Positions 8,235 to 16,107 of a stretch of DNA of 64,000 nucleotides are shown here, piece by piece. A program made the translations under genes and the position numbers. Source of the stretch: Streptomyces roseoviridis (lineage in GTDB: Bacteria > Actinomycetota > Actinomycetes > Streptomycetales > Streptomycetaceae); contig NZ_BAAAWU010000001.1 of assembly GCF_039535235.1 (NCBI RefSeq), positions 5,146,001-5,210,000 of the forward strand, given 5' to 3'. A model generated the notes under the pieces. The model was not told the DNA's origin, did not search any database, and saw nothing but the letters and a program-made list of their open reading frames with translations. Position 1 is the stretch's first letter; the number at the start of each line of letters is the position of its first letter.

Positions 8235-9560
8235 ATGCGCACGTCCGCTGCCGTGGCCGCCGTCCTCGCGGTGACCGGTGCCGCCCTCACCTGGGCCCCC
8301 GCCGCCTCCGCCGCCCCCGGCCGGGACGGCACGGCATGCGCGACCGACCCGCTCGGGACCGCCGGCCGCTACGCCGAGTTCGTCGAGAAGGACTCCACCC
8401 GCTTCTCCGACTCCGAGGGCGCCGTCGCGGTCGGCGGCGACGCCTTCTTCGGCGACGCCGGAACCCGTCAGGGCTTCTCCATCGGCCACAAGCTCACCGC
8501 CACCGACCTCGCCGCCCTCCCCGGCGGCCACAGCCTCGTCGTCGGCGGCACCCTCCACGCCCACCAGGTCGTGCTCACCAAGGGCACCGGCGTCTACGGC
8601 TCGCTCGACGACCGCTCCGCGCAGGGCGCCGGCTTCGCCGTGGACGGCCCGCACCGCAAGGGCGCCTCCCCGACCGCCCCGATCGACTTCCGCAAGGAGT
8701 TCGCGGGCCTGCGCGCCCTGTCCACCGCCTGGGCCGGCGTCGAGCCCAACGGCACCGTCACCGCCGACCGCTCCGGCCAGGGCCTGTTCCTCACCGGCAC
8801 GGACGCGAAGCTCAACGTCTTCGCCGTGAGCGCCGCCGACCTGGAGAAGGCCGGCGCGGTCTCGGTCAAGGTCCCGGCCGGCTCCTCGACCCTCGTGAAC
8901 GTCCTCGGCACCTCGTACGACATGCACAGCAAGCCCACCTACGGCGTCTGGCTGTGGGACCAGACCAAGGGCGCCTACGTCCAGGACGACTACGCCGCCG
9001 GCAGCGACGCCTTCACGAGCGTCCGCTCCAAGCTGCTGTGGAACTTCCCGCAGGCCGAGCAGGTCCGGAAGAACCACACCTCCTGGCCCGGCACCCTCCT
9101 CGCGCCGAACGCAACCGTCCGCATGGGCGGCCGGAACATCGGCCCCGGCCACGTCAACGGCTCCGTGATCGCCGAGGAACTGATCACCGTGCCCGGCGCC
9201 GAGACCCACCAGATGAACTTCACCGGCTGCCTGCCGACTCCGACGCGGCCGGGCCCGGTCGTCCCCCCGGAGAGGCCGAAGCCGACCGACGCCCCCGTCC
9301 CCGCGCCCACCTCCACTCCCACGCCCACGGCCACCGCCACCCCGACCGGGCCGGCCACTCCTCCGGCGCCGGCCGCGTCCGCTCCGGCCCCCTCGGACTC
9401 ACCCTCGGCCGCGGCGCCCGCGCCGTCGTCCACTCCGGAGGGTGATCTCGCCGAGACCGGTTCGGCCTTCGGACCTGCCGCGACGGGCGTCGCCGGAGCG
9501 GCCGTCCTCCTCGGCGGCGGCTTCCTGGCCTTCGCGAAGCTGCGCAAGCGCGCTTCCTGA
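8235..9560 (+). CDS. Choice-of-anchor A surface protein with LAETG sorting signal
   Basis: This 441-residue protein starts at ATG 8235 (MRTSAAVAAV), giving a proper signal peptide (1-26); longer in-frame starts would bury it. Residues 35-330 form a choice-of-anchor A domain (YAEFVEKDSTRFSDSEGAVAV near its start). Then comes a Pro/Ser/Thr-rich stalk (TPTPTATATPTGP), the motif LAETG, a hydrophobic helix and the basic tail KLRKRAS. LAXTG is the signal of Streptomyces class E sortases, so the protein should be covalently attached to peptidoglycan. The choice-of-anchor A function is not known. It is monocistronic, with a hairpin terminator straight after the stop. Confidence 0.88.
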   Translation: MRTSAAVAAVLAVTGAALTWAPAASAAPGRDGTACATDPLGTAGRYAEFVEKDSTRFSDSEGAVAVGGDAFFGDAGTRQGFSIGHKLTATDLAALPGGHSLVVGGTLHAHQVVLTKGTGVYGSLDDRSAQGAGFAVDGPHRKGASPTAPIDFRKEFAGLRALSTAWAGVEPNGTVTADRSGQGLFLTGTDAKLNVFAVSAADLEKAGAVSVKVPAGSSTLVNVLGTSYDMHSKPTYGVWLWDQTKGAYVQDDYAAGSDAFTSVRSKLLWNFPQAEQVRKNHTSWPGTLLAPNATVRMGGRNIGPGHVNGSVIAEELITVPGAETHQMNFTGCLPTPTRPGPVVPPERPKPTDAPVPAPTSTPTPTATATPTGPATPPAPAASAPAPSDSPSAAAPAPSSTPEGDLAETGSAFGPAATGVAGAAVLLGGGFLAFAKLRKRAS

Positions 9561-9585
9561 GGCCCCGGACGGGCCCTCCGGGGCC
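9561..9585 (+). terminator. Terminator of the LAETG surface-protein gene
   Basis: GGCCCCGGA, seven-base loop, TCCGGGGCC; a perfect 9-bp stem that starts directly after the stop codon. Confidence 0.65.
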
Positions 9586-9644
9586 CGGCGGCGGTCCGTC
9601 GGGTCTCGGCCATCTCGCCGTCGTTCTGCTGACGAGGTGCTGAC

Positions 9645-9663
9645 GCCACATCATCGATGTGGC
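9645..9663. promoter_or_regulatory. Operator-like palindrome at the terB-like gene promoter
   Basis: GCCACATC-ATC-GATGTGGC is a perfect 8-3-8 inverted repeat. A -10-like TAACAT (9664-9669) follows directly, so a bound protein would block the promoter. A second hairpin CCGGCA-GTGT-TGCCGG (9680-9695) lies in the presumed leader. Confidence 0.5.
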
Positions 9664-9715
9664 TAACATCACGCCAACGCCGGCAGTGTTGCCGGGACGG
9701 TGAGGGAGGTGCGGC

Positions 9716-10411
9716 GTGCGGTCAGCGCGGAAGTCACGGGACCGGAGCGGGGTTCTCTGCGGAATCCGCACCTCCTGGAACACGATCGGCGACGGCGAGT
9801 TCTTCTGCGAGGAGTGCGGCGGGGACCGCAACTACCGGCGCCGCACCGGGCGCCGCCGCCTCACCCTCCTGGGCGTGCCCGTGCTGCCCCGCGGCGAGAC
9901 CGGCCCCGTCATCGAGTGCGCCGCCTGCCACACCCACTTCGGTACGGAGGCGCTCGCCCACCCGACCACCAGCCGGTTCTCGGGGATGCTCCGGGACGCC
10001 GTGCACACCGTCGCGCTCGCCGTCCTCGCGGCGGGCGGAACCTCCTCCCGTACGGCCGTGGACACCGCCGTCACCGGCGTACGGGCGGCCGGCTTCGCCG
10101 ACTGCACCGCGCTCCAGCTGATCGAACTGGTCGAGGCGCTCGCCGCCGACACCGGCCGCTTCCTGCCGGACGTCACCAGCGGGGGAGCGGCCCTCGCCAT
10201 CGAGCTCCACGAGGCCCTCGAACCCCTCTCCCCGCACCTCGCCACCGCCGGCCGCGAATCGATCCTCCTCCAGGGCGCCCGGATCGCCCTCGCGGACGGC
10301 CCCTACAGCCCGGCCGAACGCGAAGTGCTCGGCACGGTCGGCAACGCGCTGGCACTGCGCGTGGACGACACGGAACGGCTGCTGGCGTCGGCGCGTACGA
10401 CGTCGCTGTAG
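9716..10411 (+). CDS. TerB-family protein with N-terminal zinc ribbon
   Basis: This 231-residue protein starts at GTG 9716, with GGGAGGT nine bases earlier. The N-terminus has two Cys pairs, CEEC and CAAC, with spacing suggesting a zinc ribbon (about 25-80). The C-terminal half is an all-helical TerB-like domain: alternating hydrophobic helices, ALADGPYSPAEREVLGTVG and a final VDDTERLLA. TerB domains bind metal at membranes in tellurite and stress-resistance systems; no other ter genes are near, so an actual tellurite role is not implied. A palindrome overlaps its promoter. It converges on the TPR gene. Confidence 0.75.
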   Translation: MRSARKSRDRSGVLCGIRTSWNTIGDGEFFCEECGGDRNYRRRTGRRRLTLLGVPVLPRGETGPVIECAACHTHFGTEALAHPTTSRFSGMLRDAVHTVALAVLAAGGTSSRTAVDTAVTGVRAAGFADCTALQLIELVEALAADTGRFLPDVTSGGAALAIELHEALEPLSPHLATAGRESILLQGARIALADGPYSPAEREVLGTVGNALALRVDDTERLLASARTTSL

Positions 10412-10480
10412 CGCTCGCGGCGGGGCGGGATCCGCAGCCGGCCGAGGAGCCGATCCTGAGGACGGCCGGGGCCCCGCGGC

Positions 10481-11911
10481 TCACGGACCCGGCAGCGCGC
10501 CCAGGCGTGCGAAGGCCGCGCGTGCGGCGGACCGTTCGCGGCGGGCCGCGTCCGGGTCACCCGTCGCCTCCGCCGCCCGCGCGAGCAGCAGCCGTACCCG
10601 CGCCGCCTCGTACGGCACGCGCAGCTCCCGCCAGAGTGCCAGCGCCTGCCCCAGCGGCGTGCCGGCCGGCTCGGCACGGGCCAGGGCGAGCGCTCCGCGC
10701 GCGCCGGCGGCCAGGGCGGCGAGGAGGGGCACGGCTGTCTCCTCGGGCGAGCCGGGCCGCGCCAACGCCTCCAGGTCCCGGACGGCCCCGGCGGCGACGC
10801 CGGTCTCGCCGGCGGCGAGCGCCGCCTCGGTCAGCGCGGCGAGCAGCCGGGCCCGGCCGTACAGGTCGTGGAGCGGGTCGCTCTGACAGTCCAGGGCGAG
10901 GCGCAGCCCGGCCAGAGCCGCGTCCGCCCTGCCCTGCGCGAGCCGCAGCAGCGCGAGGCCCGGCTGCGGGATCCGCCCGAGCTCATGGGCGTGGGCGTAC
11001 GAGCGGGCCGCCTCCGCCGGGCGCCCCTGCCGCCGCTGGATCTCCCCGAGGGCGTACGCGGCGGCCGCCGCCGTGCCGGGGGAGTCGGCGGGAACCTCGT
11101 GCGGCACCAGCCGTGCCTCCTCCTCCGCGCGCTCCCACGCGCCGAGCAGGTCGAGCACCTCGACGTGCCGGATCCGGCACAGCGCGCGGAACGGATGGTG
11201 GGGGCGGGCCGGAGCCGTGCACCAGGCCATCGCCGCGTCGGCCCACCGCACCGCGCGGGCGAGGTCCCCGGTGGACAGGGCCCGGTCGAGCGCCAGGCAG
11301 TACAGGTGTCCGGTGAACAGCGCGCTCAGCTCGCCCGCCGTCACCGCCCGCATCGCCTCGTCCAGGAGCGCCAGGCCCTCGCGGCGGCGGCCCCGGGCGA
11401 TCAGCACGGCGGACTCGGCCTGCCGGCCCAGGGCGATCAGGTCCGGGCTGCCGGAACGGACGGCGAGCCGGGTCATGCGGCGGGCGGCGGCCAGGGCCGC
11501 GGCCGAGGAGTGGTGCTGCTCGGCCTCCGCCACGTCCGTCAGGGCCAGCAGGCACTGCTCGGGGCAGTCGGGCCGGCCCTCCAGATGGTGCCGGGCCCGG
11601 TGCGTCCAGCCCGCGGCGGCGGCGGGACGGCCGAGCCGTCGGTACTCGAAGCCGAGCCACCAGGCGGTGCGCCCCGCGCCGCGCCGGTCGCCCTCCGCCA
11701 CGTACGCGGCATGGGCCCGCAGCCGGGCCGCGACGGACTCGTCGACCCGGCCCGACCACCAGGCGGCGTCGGCGAGGGCGTCGAGGTCAGCGGCACGCAG
11801 AGCGGTGGTGGGGTGCCGGTCGGCCTCGTGCAGCAGGGCGTACGCACCGGCCCAGTCCTCCCGGGCCACCGCTTCCCGCCCCCGCTCCACGTCGGCCATG
11901 AGCACGGACAT
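10481..11911 (-). CDS. TPR protein resembling the sensor part of a LuxR-type regulator, HTH absent
   Basis: This 476-residue protein is made of helical repeats rich in Ala, Arg and Leu. Many helices match TPR patterns, such as AGAYALLHEADRHP, AWWLGFEYRRLGRPAAAAGW and AYALGEIQRRQGRPAEAARSY. From memory it resembles the TPR region of large LuxR-family regulators. Those continue after an ...AFARLGA-like helix into GLTxRE and a C-terminal HTH; here the chain ends at FARLGALPGP. No DNA-binding or ATP-binding motif is seen. It could be a decayed regulator or a stand-alone protein-interaction module. An in-frame ATG at 11899 is an alternative start. Confidence 0.7.
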   Translation of the reverse strand: MSVLMADVERGREAVAREDWAGAYALLHEADRHPTTALRAADLDALADAAWWSGRVDESVAARLRAHAAYVAEGDRRGAGRTAWWLGFEYRRLGRPAAAAGWTHRARHHLEGRPDCPEQCLLALTDVAEAEQHHSSAAALAAARRMTRLAVRSGSPDLIALGRQAESAVLIARGRRREGLALLDEAMRAVTAGELSALFTGHLYCLALDRALSTGDLARAVRWADAAMAWCTAPARPHHPFRALCRIRHVEVLDLLGAWERAEEEARLVPHEVPADSPGTAAAAAYALGEIQRRQGRPAEAARSYAHAHELGRIPQPGLALLRLAQGRADAALAGLRLALDCQSDPLHDLYGRARLLAALTEAALAAGETGVAAGAVRDLEALARPGSPEETAVPLLAALAAGARGALALARAEPAGTPLGQALALWRELRVPYEAARVRLLLARAAEATGDPDAARRERSAARAAFARLGALPGP

Positions 11912-12042
11912 CGCCGCTCACTTCCCTTCCGGCCCTCCCAGAATAGGGCGGGGCGGAGGCGGCAGCGCGGCGACGGAGGCGGGCAGGGAGGAGGAGACCG
12001 GCCGGGATCGGTGGGGGAGCCCGGCCGGCCGGAGGAACCGGG

Positions 12043-13416
12043 TCAGCCCAGTTCGACGCCGCTCGCGCGGAGCATGTCCTCGCGCTCGACGATCTTCACG
12101 CGCTCGCGGCCCTGCGGCTCGCCGAGCGCCTTCTCGGCGGCGTCGAGCTTGTACCAGCCCTCCCACGTCGTGTACGTGATGCCCTTGCCCTCCAGGAAGG
12201 ACACGACCGCCTCCGCGTCCGGGGACTCGGGGGTGAGCAGGCGCCCGTTGGCGTGGTCGTCGAGCAGGTTGGCCACGGTCTCGTTGGCGTCGCCCTTGGT
12301 GTGACCGATGAGGCCGACGGGGCCGCGCCGGATCCAGCCGGTGACGTAGGTGGAGGCCATGTGCGAGCCGCCCTCCTCGATCACCCGGCCGCCCTCGTCC
12401 GGCACGGTGCCGGTGGCGGTGTCCCAGGGCAGCTTCGGCAGCTCGTCGGAGAGGTAGCCGACGGCGCGGTAGACGGCCTGGACGTCCCAGTCGGTGGTCT
12501 TGCCGGTGCCCTTGACGTTGCCGGTGCCGTCCAGCTCGGTGCGCTCGGTGCGCAGGCCGACGACCTTGCCGTCCTCGCCGAGGATCTCGACGGGCGACTC
12601 GAAGAAGTGCAGGAAGAGCTTGTGCGGGCGGTCGCCGATGTCGCGGATCGCCCAGTTCTCCAGGGTCTTGGCGACCATGTCGGTCTGCTTGTTCTTGCGC
12701 CGCTCGGCGATCGAGCCCTCGTCGTAGTCGATGTCCTCGGGGTTGACGATGACCTCGATGTTCGGCGAGTGGTCCAGCTCGCGCAGCTCCATGGGGCTGA
12801 ACTTGGCCTGGGCGGGACCACGGCGGCCGAACACGTGGATCTCCACGGCCTTGTTGGCCTTCAGGCCCTCGTAGACGTTCGGCGGGATCTCGGTCGGCAG
12901 CAGCTCGTCGGCGGTCTTGGCGAGGATGCGGGCGATGTCGAGGGCCACGTTGCCGACGCCGAGGACGGCGACCTTCTCGGCCGACAGGTCCCAGTCGCGC
13001 GGGACGTCGGGGTGGCCGTCGTACCAGGAGGCGAAGTCGGCGGCGCCGAGGGAACCGTCGAGCTCGACGCCGGGGATGCGGAGTTCGCGGTCGAACATGG
13101 CGCCGGTGGAGAAGACGACGGCGTCGTAGAAGGAACGCAGGTCGTCGAGGTGGATGTCGGTGCCGTAGTCGACGTTGCCGAAGAGGCGGACCTGCGGCTT
13201 GTCGAGGACCTGGTGGAGGGCGGTGATGATGCCCTTGATGCGCGGGTGGTCCGGCGCGACGCCGTAGCGGATGAGGCCGAACGGGGCGGGCATCCGCTCG
13301 AAGAGGTCGATGGACACGCCCGGTTCGGCGGCGGCCTCGGACTTCAGCAGCGCATCAGCGGCGTAGATCCCGGCGGGGCCGGCGCCGACGATCGCGACCC
13401 GGAGGGGGCGGGGCAT
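12043..13416 (-). CDS. fprA: FprA-type ferredoxin/flavodoxin-NADP+ reductase
   Basis: This 457-residue flavoprotein resembles mycobacterial FprA and adrenodoxin reductase. The FAD-binding motif is VAIVGAGPAGIYAADALL, the second loop is ERMPAPFGLIRYGVAPDH, the NADP site is VLGVGNVALDIARIL, and the late FAD motif GWIRRGPVGLIGHTKGDANET is conserved. It moves electrons between NADPH and ferredoxin, probably for P450s or Fe-S assembly. The ATG at 13416 starts right at the FAD fold. An iron-box-like sequence lies 48 bases upstream, suggesting control by the DtxR-family regulator DmdR. It is transcribed alone, away from the repeat island. Confidence 0.92.
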   Translation of the reverse strand: MPRPLRVAIVGAGPAGIYAADALLKSEAAAEPGVSIDLFERMPAPFGLIRYGVAPDHPRIKGIITALHQVLDKPQVRLFGNVDYGTDIHLDDLRSFYDAVVFSTGAMFDRELRIPGVELDGSLGAADFASWYDGHPDVPRDWDLSAEKVAVLGVGNVALDIARILAKTADELLPTEIPPNVYEGLKANKAVEIHVFGRRGPAQAKFSPMELRELDHSPNIEVIVNPEDIDYDEGSIAERRKNKQTDMVAKTLENWAIRDIGDRPHKLFLHFFESPVEILGEDGKVVGLRTERTELDGTGNVKGTGKTTDWDVQAVYRAVGYLSDELPKLPWDTATGTVPDEGGRVIEEGGSHMASTYVTGWIRRGPVGLIGHTKGDANETVANLLDDHANGRLLTPESPDAEAVVSFLEGKGITYTTWEGWYKLDAAEKALGEPQGRERVKIVEREDMLRASGVELG

Positions 13417-13463
13417 GACGGGGTTCCCTTCGCAAGCGACGCGGCGGCGAGGATCGCCACCAC

Positions 13464-13482
13464 TTAGGTCACCCTAATTAAC
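13464..13482. promoter_or_regulatory. Iron-box-like (DmdR/IdeR) operator upstream of fprA
   Basis: TTAGGTCACCCTAATTAAC matches the 19-base actinobacterial iron box TTAGGTTAGSCTAACCTAA at 13 of 19 positions. It is an AT-rich patch in a GC-rich region and contains candidate -10 elements for fprA on the minus strand. Confidence 0.45.
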
Positions 13483-13521
13483 GCGTCGAGCGGAGTGGTA
13501 CCCGCCCCCGGTCTATGGCCT

Positions 13522-13546
13522 CATAAGGCAAGCTTATGGGATCCCA
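13522..13546. repeat. AT-rich palindromes at the edge of the repeat island
   Basis: CATAAG-N5-CTTATG (13522-13538) directly abuts the palindrome TGGGATCCCA (13537-13546). The low GC here contrasts with the surroundings. No role is known. Confidence 0.4.
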
Positions 13547-13637
13547 AACTGAAGTCTGGGGTGAGCTCCTCGCAGGGACGCTCCAGGGCCAGCCCTCTGC
13601 TGACGGGTGCGTGGAAGTCAGGGGGGTGGTGGTTGGG

Positions 13638-14039
13638 GTGCGGGTCTTGGGTGCTGGGGGTGGGGGTTTCTGGTGTGCTTCTGGATCGGCCGCCCTCTCT
13701 CCGAGTGTGGCCCCCTTCGCCGGCCCCTCAAGGGCGCTCCTTCGTCGCGTCGCTGCGCGATTCCGCTTCGCTCCACCCTTGACCGGCCGGCTCCGGGTGC
13801 CTTTTCACACTCGGAGGGCGGCCGGGGGCGTGGCCACGCGGCAAGGCCGGGTATCGGCCGGGCGCCGTGGGCGAGTGGCGGGCTGGTGGGTGGGGGCCGG
13901 GTTTGTGGCGGGAGTGGGGGAGGCCGCTCCCCTCGTGGGGGGTGCGCCGAAGTGGGATGGGGTGCTCCACCCCAGCTCGGCGGCGACCGGCCGTCGTCTG
14001 GTCGGGGTTCAAGCCCCGCTGGTCACTCCCGGTGGGTGG
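13638..14039 (+). repeat. Left arm of 400-bp inverted repeat
   Basis: The stretch from GTGCGGGTCTTGGGTGCTGG to GTCACTCCCGGTGGGTGG is the imperfect reverse complement of 14367-14769. Long blocks are identical, including the CACACTCGGAGGGCGGCC block and the segment ending at 14039. No gene with Streptomyces-like codon use is seen in the arm. Confidence 0.85.
13687..13824. repeat. Fold-back subunit inside the left arm (138 bp)
   Basis: Its two ends, CGGCCGCCCTCTCTCCGAGTG and CACACTCGGAGGGCGGCCG, are inverted copies of each other. Inside, CCTCAAGGG and CCCTTGA form a second inner pair. The matching unit in the right arm is 14584-14720. Confidence 0.7.
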
Positions 14040-14064
14040 GGAGTGTGGTCGGGGGCGGCCCGGC

Positions 14065-14159
14065 GGTGCAATCTGCCCCCTCGCGAGCCGAGGCGTGACG
14101 GGGGTGAACTCGTGTGACGAGGGAGGCGCTTCGGCTGTCTCGGCGGGGGAGTTTGCACC
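14065..14159 (+). repeat. 95-bp direct-repeat unit A in the centre of the inverted repeat
   Basis: The unit starts GGTGCAATCTGCC and ends GTTTGCACC; its ends are inverted relative to each other. It shares most of its length with unit B (14260-14354), including GTGACGG..GGTGAACT, TTCGGC.GTCTCGGCGGGG and the ends. Confidence 0.75.
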
Positions 14160-14259
14160 GCTAGGGAGGAGTGAAGTCACCTCTCCCCGGTCAGAGTGGG
14201 ACGCGAGTGAATTGCTGTGACTCAAGAGGCGTCCCCGGACGGGGTTGTGTCCTCTCGCC

Positions 14260-14354
14260 GGTGCAAACTGCCCTCTCGCGGGCTGTGATGTGACGGCGGT
14301 GAACTGCTGTGACAGGGGTGGCACTTCGGCCGTCTCGGCGGGGCGGTTTGCACC
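14260..14354 (+). repeat. 95-bp direct-repeat unit B
   Basis: It starts GGTGCAAACTGCC and ends GGCGGTTTGCACC, which are reverse complements apart from one base. Same length and order of blocks as unit A. The 100 bases between the units carry a further partial copy (GTGAATTGCTGTGAC). Confidence 0.75.
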
Positions 14355-14366
14355 ACACGGGCCCGT

Positions 14367-14769
14367 CCACCCACCGGGAGTGACCAGCGGGGCCTGAATC
14401 CCGACCAGACGACGGCCGCTCGCCGCCGAACCGACACCGGGCACCCCATTCCACGACCGCGCACCCCGCACGGCGGGAAAGGTCCTCCCCCACCCCTGCC
14501 AAGAGCCCAGCCCCCACCCACCTACCCGCCACCCGCCCACGGCGGGAAGGGCTCCCCGGCCTTGCCGCGTGGCCGCGCCCCCCGGCCGCCCTCCGAGTGT
14601 GAAAAGGACCCCGGAGTCGGGCGGTCAAGGGTGGCCGAAGGCCATCGCGCAGCGACGCGACCGCAGGGAGCGCCCTTGAGGGGCCGGTGGAGGGGGCCAC
14701 ACTCGGAGAGAGGGCGGCCGATCCAGAAGCACACCCGCAACGCCCACTCCCAGCACCCAAGACCCGCAC
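14367..14769 (-). repeat. Right arm of 400-bp inverted repeat
   Basis: Reverse complement of the left arm, from CCACCCACCGGGAGTGACC to CCAGCACCCAAGACCCGCAC. It ends 28 bases before the methyltransferase start, so the arm abuts that gene's promoter. Confidence 0.85.
14584..14720. repeat. Fold-back subunit inside the right arm (137 bp)
   Basis: Bounded by CGGCCGCCCTCCGAGTGTG and its inverted copy ending GAGAGGGCGGCCG. This is the counterpart of 13687-13824. Confidence 0.7.
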
Positions 14770-14785
14770 GGCCAGGTCGTCCCCC

Positions 14786-14791
14786 TAAAGT
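14786..14791 (+). promoter_or_regulatory. -10 hexamer of leaderless methyltransferase promoter (TAAAGT)
   Basis: TAAAGT lies six bases before the GTG at 14798, and no ribosome site precedes that GTG. Confidence 0.5.
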
Positions 14792-14797
14792 CGGGAC

Positions 14798-15463
14798 GTG
14801 AGTGACGCTTCCTCCTACCTCGCCGCCGTGCGGGGCTCCTACGACACCGTTGCCGACGCCTACGCCGAAGTCGTCCCGCCCCCCTCCGCCCTCGACCCCC
14901 TCTCCCGCGCGATGCTCGGCGCCTTCGCCGAGGAGATGGGAGGGGCACAGGCACCCGTCGCCGACGTCGGGTGTGGACCCGGGAAGGTGGCCGCGTACCT
15001 GGCCGAGCGGGCGGGCGTGGACGTCGTCGGGATCGACCTGTCACCCCGTATGGTCACCCTCGCCCGCCGCGCCCACCCCGAACTGGCCTTCGTCGTCGGG
15101 TCGATGACCGCCCTCCCGGTCCTCGACGCCGCCCTCGCCGGCGTCCTCGCGTACTACTCGACCCACCACATGCCTCCGGAACTCCTGCCCACCGTCTACG
15201 CGGAGTTCCGCCGCGTCCTCGCCCCCGGTGGCCGGCTCATGATCGCCGGTCATGTCGGTGAGGACGACGGGGAGGGCGAGTGCCGTCACCGCACCGAGGC
15301 GTACGGTGGGCTCCCCGTGTCGTACGACTCCCACTTCCTGCCCCCGGGCCGGATCGTCCGGCTCCTGGAAGAGGCCGGTTTCGTCGTCACCGCCCGCCTC
15401 ACCCAGGAGCCGGCGCCGGGCCAGACGCGGCGGTACGGAACCTTCCTCGCGGTCAGCCCCTGA
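14798..15463 (+). CDS. Class I SAM-dependent methyltransferase
   Basis: This 221-residue methyltransferase starts at GTG 14798. Motif I is VADVGCGPGK, motif II is VVGIDLSPRM, motif III is FVVGSMTALPV, and the post-motif region is RRVLAPGGRLMIAGHVGED. The Ubi/UbiE-like fold covers about residues 40-160. The substrate cannot be told from sequence. The start codon directly follows a -10 hexamer, implying a leaderless mRNA, and the promoter sits against the repeat island. Its 3' end overlaps the convergent GNAT gene by 11 bases. Confidence 0.88.
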   Translation: MSDASSYLAAVRGSYDTVADAYAEVVPPPSALDPLSRAMLGAFAEEMGGAQAPVADVGCGPGKVAAYLAERAGVDVVGIDLSPRMVTLARRAHPELAFVVGSMTALPVLDAALAGVLAYYSTHHMPPELLPTVYAEFRRVLAPGGRLMIAGHVGEDDGEGECRHRTEAYGGLPVSYDSHFLPPGRIVRLLEEAGFVVTARLTQEPAPGQTRRYGTFLAVSP

Positions 15464-16022
15464 CTCGGCCGGGGACCCGTGCCAGATCGGCCCGCGTGAG
15501 CCGCCAGAGCCGGTACTCGTGGTCGCCTTCCCACAGCCGCTCCTGCTCGGTGCAGCCGAGGCGCTCGGCGACGGCCGCACTCGCGTGGTTGTGCGGCTCG
15601 TGCACCACGAGGACCTGCTCGACGCCCGGCAGCCGGAAGGCCGCCTCCGCCAGGCCCCGCGCGGCCCGGACCGCCACGCCCCGGCCGGTCGCCGCCGGGT
15701 GGAGCCAGTAGCCGATCTCGTAGGCGTCGACCGGAGTCTCCTCGCGCCGATGGATCTGGCACGCGCCGGAGATCGCCCCGTCGAGCACGATCGCGTACGT
15801 GAACTCCTCCCCGGCCTCCCACCGCTCCGCCCGCCGTGCGAGGAAGGCCGTGGTCGCGGCCGGACTGTGGTCGGCGACCCATTCCATCCACGGACGCAGG
15901 TGTTCGACCGACTCGTCGATGACCCGGTGAAACTCCGGGGCGTCCGCCTCGCCGTCGAAACGGCGCAGGGTGAGACGGTCGTCGAGCTCGATCACTTGCG
16001 GGGGCTGCGCTGCGAGATCCAT
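15453..16022 (-). CDS. GNAT-family N-acetyltransferase (RimJ/RimL-like)
   Basis: This 189-residue protein starts at ATG 16022 (MDLAAQPPQVIELDD). It has the N-terminal strand LTLRRF, an acetyl-CoA-binding loop near HPAATGRGVAVRAARGL, and the RimJ/RimL-type VVHEPHNHASAAVAERLGC near the C-terminus. It probably acetylates an N-terminal or side-chain amine; the substrate is unknown. A longer in-frame start (16217) would run through the divergent gene at 16108 and is rejected. Its end overlaps the methyltransferase tail to tail. Confidence 0.85.
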   Translation of the reverse strand: MDLAAQPPQVIELDDRLTLRRFDGEADAPEFHRVIDESVEHLRPWMEWVADHSPAATTAFLARRAERWEAGEEFTYAIVLDGAISGACQIHRREETPVDAYEIGYWLHPAATGRGVAVRAARGLAEAAFRLPGVEQVLVVHEPHNHASAAVAERLGCTEQERLWEGDHEYRLWRLTRADLARVPGRVRG

Positions 16023-16107
16023 ACGGGCAGCATCCTCAGCGTCCGGCCCCTCCGGCAAGGGGAATTCCCTTTGCGGGGCACCGAACGCCTGTGTGGGATG
16101 GGGCCCG

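Noticed and set aside
13536..14769. Several open frames of 70-270 codons inside the repeat island
   Set aside because: They appear in mirrored form in both arms, lack ribosome sites, and have no Streptomyces codon pattern. They follow from repeat composition.
13638..14769. Insertion sequence
   Set aside because: Inverted arms are present, but there is no transposase frame between or within them. A non-autonomous element remains possible.
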